Positions 22,918-35,940 are shown, numbered from the stretch's first letter. The stretch is DNA of 64,000 bases from Siphonodentalium dalli (GCA_032622095.1 CP136064.1:275863614-275927613), one strand, 5' to 3'. A program made the numbers and translations. The notes: generated by a model from the sequence alone, not told the origin.

Positions 22918-24799
22918 TACTATCTGAAACTCAAGCTTGTCCCGTGGAGTCTGTGCATGGTACATATCATATGTCTGATGTAAAATACAAAGGCGAGACC
23001 TTGTCCCAACCTGATGGGGTTCACTCCAAAACGATTAGTTTTTATTTGTCGTGATGGGGACCCGGAGAAACTAATTTAGGCTACCGCACTCTATCGTTTT
23101 TTGTTTCGACAAATGTTGGGCGGTTTTTGGCTTTGAGACTTTTGGCATTTTTTGTGTTGTGTACAGCGTCGTCTAAACTTGTCGAACTTGTCAAAATCCC
23201 CCCTCCCATGGCATATGGAATAAAGATATAAAACCACGAGGGGTATGTTTTCTGATCACACTTTATATCATTTATTTATTATCAACAACAAACATGATAC
23301 ATTTTAAATGTTAATTACAATTGTGTATAGTTATTGTACCATATATATATATATATTGTTATTTGATTTGTGTTGTGACGTCGGCCCCGTGTGGGTGTAA
23401 TTGTCAATAAACTTAATCTGAATGTTTGATAATGGTTTCAAAGATGACCACCAAGATGGCGGCTTAAAATCGCGAAAATAATAGTTATCACTAAATTCAA
23501 GCAATATCGTACCGACATTGTAATTACATATGCTCACGTGTGTGAGATCGAGCATGTATCCACACGACATACACACATGACAGTGTAAAATATATGATCA
23601 TTATAAATCCCGTTGTTAAATTTTTTTTTTTTTAGTTTATTTAGCAGATTAGCATACACGTGATGACGCGTTCATGAATAAGAACTTCATTTGAAACTCA
23701 TATATAGGAGTATAACGTTTGTTTGCAACAATTCATGAATGTTTGAACAAATATCCGATACTACAAATTTAACATACCCACTGTAACGTTCTATATTATC
23801 AAATACATAGCTCTGAATATTTGAACAAAGTTAACACATTATTTGATGGTGACATCTATATATATATATTATATTTGTAAATCAATATAATTACATGTAT
23901 GTTACTGCTCACTTTTTATTTTTATTGAAACTATATATGACATCGACTTGTACGGGAACTGGGTGTCGATTATTTTGAACATATATGTGATTGTTTAAAT
24001 TATATGTGGGATCATCTGAACTCTACGCGCACTGTATATGTGATAACTTATATAACAACTATATTTGATCTGATCGTACAGTGTTGTGTAAACATTGCAT
24101 TCATATATACACATACATTTATTATATGTGTTAATCACGTTATACTTGGTTCGATGTGCTTCGACCAATGTGTGAGGGTAACGCCCCTTACCAACTGTAA
24201 TCCAGAATCCAGCTTTACAAAAGACATGGAATTCGAGATCCAGTTTAAGAATTTAACAATGTTAAATGTTGTTATATTTTGGATGAAAACAACATTGTGT
24301 GCAATAAAACGAATAACAGGGGTATATTGTTCTTGTTAATATTTAGTGTATTTCATGGAGCACGTTAGTCATTCGACGAGATCCCACCCAACAACCTGGT
24401 GGGGGAGATAATATAGACCGAAACTATAGTTACTGTGTGTCGTACGATATACAGTCGGAATCCAGTGTCTGCATGTCTCAAAAACACAGAATCCGGCGTA
24501 CGTAAAAGGGGGTGTTAGCCTTCGATAAGAACTGAGAAGTTGTTCATACTAACCGAAGCAAGCATGCACATTTGAAACAATTAATAAACAGGCTGAGTCC
24601 GTGCCTCCATAAATCTTATTTATCACATAATTTGGCCATAAAAGCAGTTTCATAATTATCGGTAATAGACACGTTTAATATCAGCGCGTGCGATGACGTC
24701 ACGGCGTTCTTCAAATAAATTGCGATCGCTGTAGTTTATAATTGTTGTTTTCGGTGAATATTTCGCGTTGCTTCGGGTTTATTTGATCATGTGATAAAA
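22918..24799. other. AT-rich intergenic or intronic sequence
   Basis: Short microsatellites only: (TA)n at 23341-23357, poly-T at 23620-23632 and (TA)n near 23860. Short open frames have no coding character and no motif that I recognise. Confidence 0.5.
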
Positions 24800-24945
24800 G
24801 GTATCTCACACTCGTCCTATTTTATACGTAATTTATCAACCTCGTCCTCTAAATTCTATTTGAGCCTCGGTAAACCTCGGCTCAAATCGAATTTAGTGAA
24901 CTCGGTTGATATATTCCGTATAAAATAGAAACTCATGTGAGATCC
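24800..24945. repeat. 146-bp imperfect palindrome
   Basis: Arms begin GGTATCTCACA and end TGTGAGATCC, and share CTATTTTATACG, TATCAACC and TTGAGCCTCGG with their inverses around a centre near 24873. Probably a small fold-back MITE. Confidence 0.65.
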
Positions 24946-25177
24946 TCTATATATACAGCTCTAGGAAGACACTCTTATTGCGCATTTCACCCATATGGGT
25001 TTTGATCGAAAAACATTTATTTCAGCTTCACTGTCCTGACACACTGTCGAAATGATGAAACCGACTTGCAATGGAATCCAGGAGTTCAAACATATATGAG
25101 TCGTTCGCGCACAAAGCCTTCATGCATAGTCATACTGTGTCCAATATACTGGTGTATCTGGCCTCATAAACATTCAC

Positions 25178-25510
25178 CGTCTATACTTAGGCTTCCATAT
25201 GCCACGTCAGTCAATCCATCGACACCGGTCACCTCGCAAATGTAATTCCCGGCATCCTCACACTCCACTGGGTAGAATATAAGACGGGTGTAGCTTACTG
25301 TACCGGCTCTGGATATTTCTACCTTGACTCTCTTTTCGAGGTTAGGGTCAATGCCGGTGTCGTGGGCTTGTAGTTGCGCAAGAGTGGATATGGTGTTTAG
25401 TTCTCGCAGTTTCTGAATGACCCCTCCCTTCCAGTAATTCGAATATTGACATGTCAAGAACGCCTTGCCTCTCACATTTGACGAGCTATCATTCAGCCAC
25501 ACTCCTCGCC
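25178..25510 (-). CDS. Exon: immunoglobulin domain
   Basis: A 333-nt exon, phase 1 at both ends, the classic symmetry of Ig-domain exons. The acceptor is TTCTGTCCAG/GG and the donor ACG/GTGAAT. It shows the Ig signature: first Cys in FLTCQYS, a Trp seven residues on (YWKGG), then RLIFYPVECEDAGNYICEVTG-like sequence with the D.G.Y.C box carrying the second Cys. The long B-C/C-C' region and Y.C box suggest a V- or I-set domain. An N-glycosylation sequon (NDS) lies at its start. There is no stop codon before the donor, so more exons must follow to the left. Confidence 0.8.
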
Positions 25511-25750
25511 CTGGACAGAACAGAAAAGAAAATCAATCATTTAACGGGGTGATAATGACAATGTTAGGAGCGAACATGCAATGGGCGCATATTCGAATGA
25601 AAGTGTCAGTTGCACTATAGCTCTACTTGGAGAGGGGAAAATATCACACATTGCAGTCATATTGAGCAAACAGAAATGTGCATGGACAGTTGAAATGTGT
25701 AAGTAATGATAGAGGTGAACACGAAGAGCCATATTATAGCGAAGTTTTGA
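25511..25750. other. Intron next to the Ig exon
   Basis: Sequence upstream of the Ig acceptor with no repeats or coding frame recognised. Confidence 0.5.
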
Positions 25751-26790
25751 GATAAATCAGATGAAAAACGTCTACATGGCATGTCGATGGATTTAGTCAT
25801 GCAAAGAGTAAACCACAAAATGGCTGCCAGCGTTCAAATTCGATATATCCCCTCTAGAGGTGATTCGAAACATGCGTGTATATATTTTTGAAACATTTCT
25901 CCAATACATGTGATGGGCTGCATGGTGCATGCGTCGATGGATTAAAACACGAACTCAAAGAGCGGCGCTGTCGACGACGTTGTGAACGAAATTTGGGGAA
26001 AATTCAATAGCTCCCATCTATAGATGTCATCCCGAAGATCCGCGTGAAGTTTGGGATCTATTGAATGAGAAATGATGGCTGTATTTACGATGTGATGAAG
26101 GATGTAGTCATGCAAAGAGTGTTAACCGTAAAAATGGCTGTCGGCGGCCATGTTTTTGATCCAAAATGTTCAAACTAGATATATGTACATGTTAGCTGAA
26201 CCCCAACAAGCCTTTATTTTTATAAAACATTTCTCCAACACATGGCGTCTGCATAGTGTGCCGTTGTATTAAAATGTGAAATCTAGATGACATGCACCCT
26301 GCACAGCTGCATATATAAAGTTTGAGATGATTCAGATGAAAATTGTTGGTTGTAGGGCATGCCTAGGATGCAAGGAGTAAAATCAAAGATGACTGCCGGT
26401 GGCCATGTTTTGATCGAAACTCGTTAAAATTCGACAGCTGTAATATGAAGGTCACACAAAAGATCCATATGAAGTTCGGGATCAATCCGATGGAAAATAT
26501 TGGTTGTAGGGCGTGCCGAAGGATTTATTCACGCAACGAGTAATAACCACGATGGCTGCCGGTGATCATGTGATTGATCGAAATCGTTCAAATGCAATAG
26601 CTCCCATCTATAATGTGATCGTAAACGTGTCTGTCAATTTTCAAAATATTTCTCCGATAAAATTTGTGTCCAGCTAAAATGTGAAATTCAAAATAGTCGC
26701 TGGGGGCCATGTTTTTAAACGAAATTCAGAACAATTAATGACTCCCACTCAGAAGTCACCATTAAGTTTGTTGATGATCGGACGAGGGAT
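25750..26790. repeat. Diverged tandem repeat of about 200 bp (about five copies)
   Basis: Recurring blocks in the same order: CATGCAAAGAGT, AAAATGGCTGCC, GGCCATGTTTTTGATC, AATAGCTCCCATCTATA and GAAGTTTGGGATC. Copies are strongly diverged and unequal in length. No coding role seen. Confidence 0.6.
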
Positions 26791-27329
26791 GTGGCATGTA
26801 CCGTGCGCCAAATGGAATTGTTGACGGACACAATCACAAATGCAATCAATCACTACGAGACGCACCAACCCATGTCAATAGCTCAAATTTGACTTAATTA
26901 AGCTAAAAATAGATATTATTGCAAACCGGTATTTTTTACTTGAAACAACTATTCTATTTTTCAGATCTGTTTGTCGCACAAAGCCGGCGCGCGGCTAACG
27001 ATACTGTTCTTCAATAATTATATTGGCTCATTTAATTTTGTCGTGCTTTGGTTCGATGTGTTTTGGGACAACATAATCGAGCAATATATAGAAAAGCCTT
27101 GGTAACTGATAAACACTAACAATTTCAAAATTATTCTAGCCAAAATGTTATAGAAAGCGGGCTTATATTGTTAATTTGATTGATGGTATTTATTACTTTA
27201 ATTGCGTCACATCACATCATTCACATGTGTTAAATTTAAAAAAAGAAATGCCAGACAGAGTTTTGCATAATCAATTTTGAAATATCATAATTGTAGGAAA
27301 GCACTGTATACTTTAAACATTTCTTTACT

Positions 27330-27560
27330 AAATACCCATTGACGAGTAGTTCCCTTAGGAAATGTTCACATAATAAGTTCAACAAATGACCATATGTCGA
27401 TTATTGAACTTATTATCAAAACATTTCCCTCCGGTGAATACGGTAAGTCGTTACTTGAGTTGGGTTAGTCGATACTTGCGGTGGGTTAGTCGATATGTGA
27501 GTTGGATTAGTCGATACTTGAGTTGGGTTAGTCGATACTTGAGATGGTCAACTCATATCT
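27330..27560. repeat. Dispersed repeat end plus a 21-bp minisatellite
   Basis: At 27330-27395, TAGTTCCCTTAGGAAATGTT...TTCAACAAATGACC is the inverse of 60630-60695. It is followed by about five copies of a 21-bp unit, TTAGTCGATACTTGAGTTGG (27441-27545). Confidence 0.6.
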
Positions 27561-27599
27561 TGCTCCTTGTTAGAACTTACCCAGTAGAATCGGTAAGTT

Positions 27600-28150
27600 T
27601 GTACTGCTCTTTGTGCTCTTCTTGGTCGCATTTCCCTCCACATGGTCCAGCGATTTGACTTCATCGGGTGACTTTCTCTGTATGTATTCTGCAAACATAA
27701 TTGATTATTATCACAAGGGAAGTCTTCGGTGTATTCCGCTGCCTTCCGAATTCAACAAAATACCCACCAGCCAGAAAATGTAACACCATAAAACACAGTA
27801 ACACTTTGTCCATGCCATTTTACACTTAAAATCTACTTATAATAGAATATACTCTATATTTTGTACCTTGTTTCCTATGTAATATATATCCCAGTTATGC
27901 CCCTGTTAATGCGCTGAATAATTGATACATGCCTGTACTATCGTATGTTTACTGGTTGCACGGGGATGATCACCGACGTGTTGATGAAGCATACCCACAC
28001 TCAACCCATCTCGTCACTGTACCGAACTTCCGATTCCATTGATTAATTTCCACAATCGCCATTCTGTTTTTTGTTTCCATATACTGTTCCTTATATGTAT
28101 GTATATTATATACCTTGTGTTTGTTCGTCTTCGGCGTTAAAATTTGTCAG
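27600..28150. other. Intronic sequence, nothing recognised
   Basis: No coding frame or repeat identified. The last 150 bp may be 3'-UTR-like sequence of the LINE whose tail follows. Confidence 0.4.
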
Positions 28151-28154
28151 TGTA

Positions 28155-28250
28155 TTATACTAGGGAGAGGAGGGTATGCCAAGTGATTATAGCACTTGTC
28201 CTCCAATCCTTTTTGTCAAATTTATGAACAAATAAAATATGTTTAAAGTA
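28155..28250 (+). mobile_element. LINE 3' tail
   Basis: GGGAGAGGAGG...CACTTGTCCTCCAATCC...AATAAAATATGTTTAAA. Same tail family as inside the array units and at 34.7 and 55.9 kb. 5'-truncated, no coding part. Confidence 0.65.
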
Positions 28251-28551
28251 TACAAGATATTTCCCTATCGAAATTTAATGCAGATGTGGATTTTATATAT
28301 ACTAATAAAATTCAGTGTTGTTTGTTTGTTATGCTATGTGCGGCAAAATGGCTGGACCATCGGAGCTGCATGAACACACGAGTCAATTGACCGGGGAGTA
28401 TAATGGGGTAGGTGTCGTTGACATCAGGAGTCATACAAGGGCAAGGTACAATCACAATTTATACGATAGTAAACCACTCTGGTTCATTTGACCTCGACCT
28501 GCTAAGAACGGTTAAACAAATTATTCTGTAATGGATAATGTTCGAAGCAAA

Positions 28552-28612
28552 GGGAATTCGGTAAAAGAATAGACGAGGCGCTTGCTCCGAGTCTATTCTT
28601 TACCGAATTCCC
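28552..28612. repeat. 61-bp palindrome
   Basis: GGGAATTCGGTAAAAGAATA and its inverse flank a 16-bp loop; the stem is about 22 bp. Confidence 0.75.
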
Positions 28613-28619
28613 GACGCTG

Positions 28620-30660
28620 AGAATATTATCTGACTTAAAACCCACCCATTGAATTGTCACTGGAGCCAACTATCCATTTTGTCTGGCCCACAGCTCTGTC
28701 TTGATTACCTGAGTACACGCCCTCAGTTCAGCATGGACAGCGTGTATTGTCCACGCCGAAAAGCAACACATTTCAATTATTATTTAATTCGAATTAGGAC
28801 TCGCCAGTTGAGAGACGTTTCTTCCGAAGTTTGTCGTTGCGCTATGGATTCGGCCAGTGTATGTGAGCAATATATTTCTATCCAATTGTATTTGTTTATT
28901 TTTTTTTCTTTCTTGATTTAAAGATGCCCCATCTAATTCGACATCAAATAAGTTAACATTCCATAATAATTTATCAGGCAATAAAACATGAAAAATAATG
29001 GTCTTTATACATATGCATCACCATGCATACAGCACTACAAGAAACATCCAAAATAATGTGATCTTCAATTTTAATCGTTGGTTGGAAATGAAGTAAAAAC
29101 GCTCTTTATAAAATGTGATTTTTCGAATATTCTGGCGCCAGACAACACGATACCTGGTAAAACTGTTCATTATTTAGAAGTCGAAAGCACACAAGAATCT
29201 TGCATAAATGGGTTTACTGATTCTTTTTCATTGTTGTCTTGTGTGGAATACGCAATAATAGAAGTATTATAGTGTTCAATCGTATGGGGTATCTTGAATT
29301 TCCAATTATTATCAGAAAGACACCTACATGATGTACTAGCTTGAATTTTAAGTATCATCCTATGGTTTATACACAGGGGCGTGGCTATATACGTGACTCA
29401 GAACAATATGACAATTTAATTTCGCACACCCACCCCCTTCATGATGTTTCAAACTGAAAGATATCATAACATTTCCAGTTATTGGACAATTATTACATGA
29501 CATGGGCCATCCCCCGTTGTTAACAAATTCCCATCGTATTTGCATGATTTCCAAATATTCCCCCACCACGATGACCTTACATATACCTTTAAGTATCACC
29601 CACAGAAGTTAACAAATGGTCAGTGCAATAGTGACTATATATCGGTCAATATATAGTTGATTAGTCATCAGCGACGTGGCTAGAGGGCCCCCTGGGATTT
29701 TCCGGCTGCATCCGCCCCTTTTAACCAGACCGAGCTCGCAATGTCGTGTAATATCATTTGCTTCACATGCACCCCGTGGCTTGGAATTTCCTAACTGTAC
29801 CTATTGTGGGGAGGAATCATGAAACAATTTGAAATATGAGCCTGAATACTGTAAAATCCTAGCATCTATATAAAAGTCTAACTCCATGAAAACTCAGGCC
29901 TCGATTTGTTTAAATTCAGTTAATAATGGAATGTGGTATGCCAGCATTAAACATGGGGTTTTCGCAGTGAGTAAATGTGCAAACAATTTTTTTTTTCAAA
30001 CACCAAAACCTCGTTTTAACTGGATCGCTGATGTTCAACAACGACACTTCCCGTGCATTTTGCATACTTATGTACTGTAACATTGACAGTCATTTTATCA
30101 CCAAATATTGCTTGAATCTCGTTTTTTTTTACCATTTACCAAAGAGATTGTATCGATTGTAAAACGACTCGTGCTTCAAGAAAAGTAAAAAAAAAACGCA
30201 TAATCACGTTATCCATGCCTTATCGACAATCAACATAAGAACAAAACCAATCCATTGTTCAACATTTTCTCTTGGTGATAGTGATTTTACAGACTAATGC
30301 GAACGCCTTACGTACCTTTAATTTTCACCCTAAAATGTTCAAGATCGGCACACATGTTAGATCATGCCATGAATCTTTACTCTGGCTACCCCCGTAGATA
30401 TCATTTTCCATATGTTCAAACCCTGGGAACCTTTTTCTATTATCTTCTGCAAACATTGAACAAACCACGCAGGGGATATATTTCTGTGTTAATACTTGTT
30501 CATTGACAATAAATTCCCAGCTCGAGATTGCAAGATTTGTGTAGCTTTGTGAGCCAATATCAATGAAATTCCAAGCGACGCATAGTAAAATTGATTAATT
30601 CAAGTCCCCCAACCATGCAAGCTCGAGTTGGGACCTTTATCTGCTATAACATACAATGTT
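28620..30660. other. Intronic sequence with decayed dispersed repeats
   Basis: Fragments near 29370 (GGGGCGTGGCTATA) and 29675 (GACGTGGCTAGAGGGCCCCC) resemble the repeat at 50.95 kb. The rest is AT-rich without a recognised feature. Confidence 0.4.
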
Positions 30661-30668
30661 ATACGGAA

Positions 30669-31411
30669 TAGTGTTCGGTATTCGACGGATTTCGGTATTC
30701 GAATATTCGGTTCGAATAACGAGCGAATATTCGAATAGTATTCGAATATTTAAATAAATTATAAAATTATATAGATAACATATTTTGGAACCAATTTATT
30801 ATTTAATGAAATAGCATATTTATCCATGCACATGGTATACGCAAAAAAGAGAGAAAAACAAGTCTTTTGGCTTAATAGCAAGAGTTTATCTGTTTATGAA
30901 GTTCAAGTAGTCAATGTTCCATGCATGGCTTAAAGGTTCTTGTTCAAGAAGTGTAACATTCGGACAGTCTGCGGCTTCAACCGGTTGCGTTTTTCAGTAT
31001 AGAGATCAACCCTGCGGTAGAGGACGCGCGTTCAGACGATACACTGGTGGCCGGTATTCCGAGATAGAACTTAGTTAATTTGGCGACTTCGGGGTAAAGT
31101 GTCTCGTTTTCCTTCCACCAGACCATATGACCACATGCAAGCACGGTCTGGTTTACACCTAGCCAATAAAATTATTTCGACGTCATGACGCCAATCAAAT
31201 CAGCACATTACAGTTACGTCATATTAATTAGTTTATGGTCAGTGGAAAAAAGACTATACTTTTAACAGACCCTCAGACTAATAACAAACCAGGAAACAAT
31301 TACTCGAAGATTATTCTCGAATATTCGAATAGTCAAATAATTATTCGAATATTCGAATATTTATTTTTACGAGCGAATATTCTAACATTCGAATATTCGG
31401 ACCGAACACTA
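30669..31411. mobile_element. Non-autonomous hAT transposon with 8-bp target duplication
   Basis: Terminal inverted repeats TAGTGTTCGG (30669-30678) and CCGAACACTA (31402-31411) are flanked by the direct 8-bp repeat ATACGGAA (30661-30668 and 31412-31419), the hallmark of hAT insertion. Subterminal regions are packed with ATTCGAATA motifs, probable transposase-binding sites. The 743-bp element keeps a relic of its transposase C-terminus on the minus strand. Confidence 0.9.
30930..31125 (-). pseudogene. hAT transposase C-terminal (dimerisation domain) relic
   Basis: The minus strand reads WWKENETLYPEVAKLTKFYL followed by PATSVSSERASSTAG, the diagnostic hAT C-terminal dimerisation motif. A frameshift near 30985 follows, then RLKPQTVRMLHFLNKNL and a TAA stop at 30930-30932. 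The catalytic domain is absent, so the product would be inactive. The conserved end at the normal stop shows the element arose by internal deletion of a full hAT. Confidence 0.85.
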
Positions 31412-31989
31412 ATACGGAACAGGTATAACTGAGCATTATATTACCTGCATTTTTTTCAATGTTATAAAACTTCCCTGTCAGAGCAACAAAAAGTTACCAT
31501 GTTTTGAACTGGTGGAGTATGATCTCTTGGCGAAGCCAGAGTATATATGCATGACATGATCTATACACATGTATATACACTGTCCTGTTTCAATTTGATA
31601 CTGGAAATGTTATATTTTTTCTGTGTTTCACCATTGTATTAAAAATAACCATGTGAGCACTTTCTCGTTCAATAAGTCATGTATAGTTAAAATCTATGTT
31701 AAACGGTTTTGTTTTTATTTGACCGACTTGGGGGACGTATTTAGATGTTATATATATGTGTTTTAGCCTGTCTGCGGACTTTTCTAAATAGTTAATCCAA
31801 ATATCTGTTGGTGTTTTTGTATCAAAGTTTGAAGAAATTTTATTTATTTTTTGGCAATATAAAATCAAAATTGCCAAATATTTGTGAGTTTCAATTAGCT
31901 CAAACAAATTAAGTGTTCCGATATTTAATGCAGCTCGCCGACACCCTCTTGACGCCAACTTACATGAGTTGGGGAGGAGCCACCATATG

Positions 31990-32115
31990 ACGTCCTTCAG
32001 TCGATTTAATCCCTCGCGTATTCTTAAAAAATAATTTCCACGGGCATTCTTAAAAAATAATGCTCATAGGCATTCTTAAAAAAGAATGACCGTTGGCGTT
32101 AAAATAATGCTCATG
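31990..32115. repeat. Short tandem repeat of about 31 bp
   Basis: Four imperfect copies of GGCATTCTTAAAAAATAATG. The flanks 31420-31990 and 32120-32210 show nothing recognisable. Confidence 0.6.
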
Positions 32116-32212
32116 CGATCAAAACGATTGAGCGTTCTGCCAGATAAGACCCGTGTCCGGACAAAGGGATAACACGCCGGTGGGTTTTAACTTCTCAGAA
32201 TGTACTTTCGGT

Positions 32213-32813
32213 TTAAAGGGATACTGTACCCAACATGTTGTTGTTGGTTTCTATAGTCTCCGAGTCGGATAATAAGGTAACAATTTTTCCATTATTTGAA
32301 AGTATGTTGAGTACGAAGTAGTGTTACGGATGGCAAATTTACCGGAATGCAAAAATACAAATTGTCGTTGTCGAGTAATTTTTGTACAGTTTTCAACCAA
32401 ATGAATAAAATAAAAGTTATATTATATGCATACTAGTCACATATACTCATTTAAGTTATTGTATCATCACTAGTCAGTGAGTGGCTTGAGTTTTCTCCTC
32501 GTATCATCATAATGTTCAAACGATCGTGTGTGCGATCGGTTTACAAATCCAGTATCCCTCAATTACTTTATTTGATTACGTCATGTACACGGGAATTCGT
32601 AATTTAATTGACGCCATTTTATGGCTCCAGTCATAAATTCAATTTATATCAAATTATTAACTTTTAAATTATTAAATTTTAAGATAGCCTATTAACCTGA
32701 GCGTTTACAGAATACATCTTCGACTCAAATTATTTATGTTTCTATATATTATCGATATTAGATCGTTGTTATCACCGGAAATTTAATGAAAATGGCGTAC
32801 AGTACCCCTTTAA
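32213..32813. mobile_element. TTAA-flanked MITE (piggyBac-like)
   Basis: TTAA (32213-32216) plus AGGGATACTGTACCC at the left, and the inverse of AGGGGTACTGTACGCC followed by TTAA (32810-32813) at the right. Size 593 bp between the duplicates, no coding frame. The TTAA duplication suggests piggyBac-type mobilisation; no transposase is present. Confidence 0.7.
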
Positions 32814-34650
32814 CTTGGCCCAGGAAGTGTCATGACTCATGGTATAGATGTCGTTGACTTAAGGGGCACGAATGGACACTAATAAAAAGTGGTTGCACTA
32901 ATGGGCACTAATAAACAATTTGCCGCACATACGCGAGCATAAAGCTCTTTATCCATACCATATCAGGAATAGAAACGAACAGAACGCTCTTTATCCATAC
33001 CATACCATATAAGGAATATATCAACAGTGGGCGTTCTTTATTGTTACACGGACACGATTCTTTTCGAACACCAAGCTCCAAAGAGCTCTAAGTTCTCAAA
33101 GAACATAACTGATCAACGCACACAGCTAGCGCATCGATATAGAGACAGCAAGGATCGCATCTGAGACCCCGGAAGAATATCAAGCTCGACTAAAAGATCC
33201 TACCACCGAATGGCATGCAAGCCGTCGAGGGACTGAGACCCCGATCTATTACTCAACTTCTTTCATACGTTATGATTTATCGACCACCAATGTTTTGTAC
33301 AAAGAAGTTCATTCAAATTGAGTAAATATATATGTCAATACACTTCAAATCTAATCTTCTTTACCCGAGCGACACCGGGTACCCGAGCTAGTCTTCAACA
33401 AAATGAAATAAAAATATAGTTATAATACCCTTATCGGTTCTACATGCATTTAAACTGCCTATGTGTCGTGTTCCAAAAAAACACAAAACCATTAATATCC
33501 AAACCCAGAACCTTCAATTGTATACATGTTAACTTGTATTCATCATTAAACCGCTCCATTTCCCATGAGGGGGACTGATGAGCTCATCGATTACACCGCC
33601 CCTAATTGTGTAAGATCACCCACTCCTGGGATCAGGGACGTGACGACAGGTGATTGGTGTCTAAACTTTTAGAAATTTCATGCCTGACAAAACATTAGTT
33701 GGGGAATTTTACACAACGTATATAAGTTGACATTGTTTTCATTGAATGAATTTCCAGTACTGAATTGGGAACTTGTTCTTTTGTTCTTTTTAGACTTTTG
33801 GTAAAAAAGGCCATCAGTTGGAAATTTCCCTACCTTACGGGCGTGTCAAGTTGGAAAATTAAACTTATAAGACAATTGAAACTGTGCCATTAAAGGGCTA
33901 TTCTACAAAAAAAGATATCTTTTTTCAAGAGAGATGGAATATAATTAATGAATTATTTTTAACATAAACATAAGAGACGAAAAACCCACAAAAGTATCAA
34001 CGGTGCAGAGTCTAAATTGATCAATATCTTATACCATTTAATATATACTCAATCATATAAAATTAATTGAACATGTTTATTTCAGCCTAGGACAAAACAC
34101 TTTATATTTTATCCCACTCATATCAATATCTTTAAAATATTTTAATTTTTTTTTTTTTATGTTTTAACCAAGTGCATGTATTGTGTCCTTGATTCCTAAC
34201 ATGTCTGTCTGTATTTATTTGTTAAGACCCGAATAAAAAATATTAAAAAAAAGAAGAAAAAAAGTGGAAAATTAAAATAAAATGGAAAGCTTGGGGCACC
34301 AGTTGGAGAGTTCCAAACCAGGGGGGGGGGGGTGGGGTAGCAAAACATGTAATTCTGCGAACATGGGAGCTTGGTCTGGTTCAACGGGGCGGGTGGAAAT
34401 TCGTTGATGGACACTTCCATCGGGACCCTCGAATCGACGCAATGAAATTCTTTTCCATTTTGTTTATTCATACATTTCATCAACGAAACGCTTTAATTAG
34501 GCCCCCTCCGCTAACAAATATAGGCGATATCCTCCTTTGCCTTACAAATGTTGACTACCTCAGATGAAATTTCAAAAGCAGGATAGGACTGACAGCAATC
34601 ACAACCACACCATACATCATCCTGTATATATGTTATGTTCGTCATCTACG
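32814..34650. other. Intronic sequence, no gene seen
   Basis: Contains CGCTCTTTATCCATACC twice near 32950-33000 and homopolymer runs (T at 34145-34158, A/G-rich near 34240, G11-12 near 34321). No coding signal. Confidence 0.45.
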
Positions 34651-34659
34651 TTGTATTTG

Positions 34660-34757
34660 TTAAAATGTTAATGGGAGAGGGGCGGATTTAAGTTGTTATA
34701 ACTTGTGCCCCGATCCCTCTTGTAATATTATATTACAATAAAATATGTTTAAACAAA
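34660..34757 (+). mobile_element. LINE 3' tail
   Basis: GGGAGAGGGGCGG...CTTGTGCCCCGATCCCTCTTG...AATAAAATATGTTTAAAC. 5'-truncated. It lies about 100 bp below the SEA exon at 34.86 kb, in the intron. Confidence 0.65.
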
Positions 34758-34856
34758 ACCCTCTAGCCACGGCCCTGCCCGGGGTAATCTCCAACTCGCC
34801 ACCCTTGTTAACTTAATCACAACAAATGTCAGGGTGACCAATCCACCTATACTTAC

Positions 34857-35083
34857 TGAGGTCGTTGAGTGCTTTGTATGACGTATCGTCCATCACTTTG
34901 GTTTTGATGTGAACGGCCATTCCATGCTTCCTCACGGAGAGAGTTCCTAATAAGATTTGGCCAGTATCTTTATTCTCTCGGCTCTGAACGTAGTCTGTGA
35001 GACTGTCCACGATAGCCTGGTAACCCCGGGTCCGCGGTGAATCTTGGAAAAGCACATAAGCATGTGTTATCAGGCTTCCTTCC
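34857..35083 (-). CDS. Exon: C-terminal two thirds of the SEA domain
   Basis: A 227-nt exon, incoming phase 2, outgoing phase 1. The donor is a perfect GTAAGT and the acceptor TTCGTTGCAG/G. With the split codon it reads TEGSLITHAYVLFQD, so the SEA self-cleavage motif G/SXXX (here GSLIT, residues 143-147 of the model) falls right at the start of the exon. It continues with YQAIVDSLTDYVQS and GMAVHIKTKV, matching the alpha-beta pattern of SEA domains. A 24-copy minisatellite begins directly at its acceptor. Confidence 0.75.
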
Positions 35084-35084
35084 C

Positions 35085-35940
35085 TGCAACGAACATAGTA
35101 TATTATACGCCCTGTCACTAACTCATAGTATATTATACGCCCTGTCACTAACTCAACGAACATAGTATATTATACGCCCTGTCACTAACTCAACGAACAT
35201 AGTATATTATACGCCCTGTCACTAACTCAACGAACATAGTATATTATACGCCCTGTCACTAACTCATAGTATATTATACGCCCTGTCACTAACATAGTAT
35301 ATTATACGCCCTGTCACTAACTCAACGAACATAGTATATTATACGCCCTGTCACTAACTGATAGTATATTATACGCCCTGTCACTAACATAGTATAGTAT
35401 ACGCCCTGTCACTAACATAGTATATTATACGCCCTGTCACTAACTCATAGTATATTATACGCCCTGTCACTAACTCAACGAACATAGTATATTATACGCC
35501 CTGTCACTAACTCGCGGCCATAGCATAGTATATTATACGCCCTGTCACTAACTCGCGGCCATAACATAGTATATTATACGCCCTGTCACTAACTCAACGA
35601 ACATAGTATATTATACGCCCTGTCACTAACTCAACGAACATAGTATATTATACGCCCTGTCACTAACTCAACGAACATAGTATATTATACGCCCTGTCAC
35701 TAACTCAACGAACATAGTATATTATACGCCCTGTCACTAACTCATAGTATATTATACGCCCTGTCACTAACTCGCGGCCATAACATAGTATAGTATACGC
35801 CCTGTCACTAACTCGCGGCCATAACATAGTATATTATACGCCCTGTCACTAACTCGCGGCCATAACATAGTATATTATACGCCCTGTCACTAACTCGCGG
35901 CCATAACATAGTATATTATACGCCCTGTCACTAACTCGCG
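35085..35940. repeat. Mosaic minisatellite abutting a splice acceptor (about 24 copies)
   Basis: The core TAGTATATTATACGCCCTGT continues as CACTAAC. Cores are joined by four alternative linkers: TCA, TCAACGAACA, none or CA, and TCGCGGCCATAACA. The first linker type copies the exon-side border (CAACGAACATAG) and the last copies the border with the palindromic MITE at 35934 (TCGCGGCCATA). Confidence 0.9.

Noticed and set aside
24004-24339. 111-codon plus-strand frame
   Set aside because: AT-rich, no recognisable motif, no splice context.
33570-33600. Hammerhead-ribozyme-like CTGATGAG
   Set aside because: The second core element (GAAA) and helix I/III partners are absent.
35085-35940. Repeat-spacer array resembling a CRISPR
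   Set aside because: Linkers are only four recurring types copied from the borders, not unique spacers, and the genome is eukaryotic.
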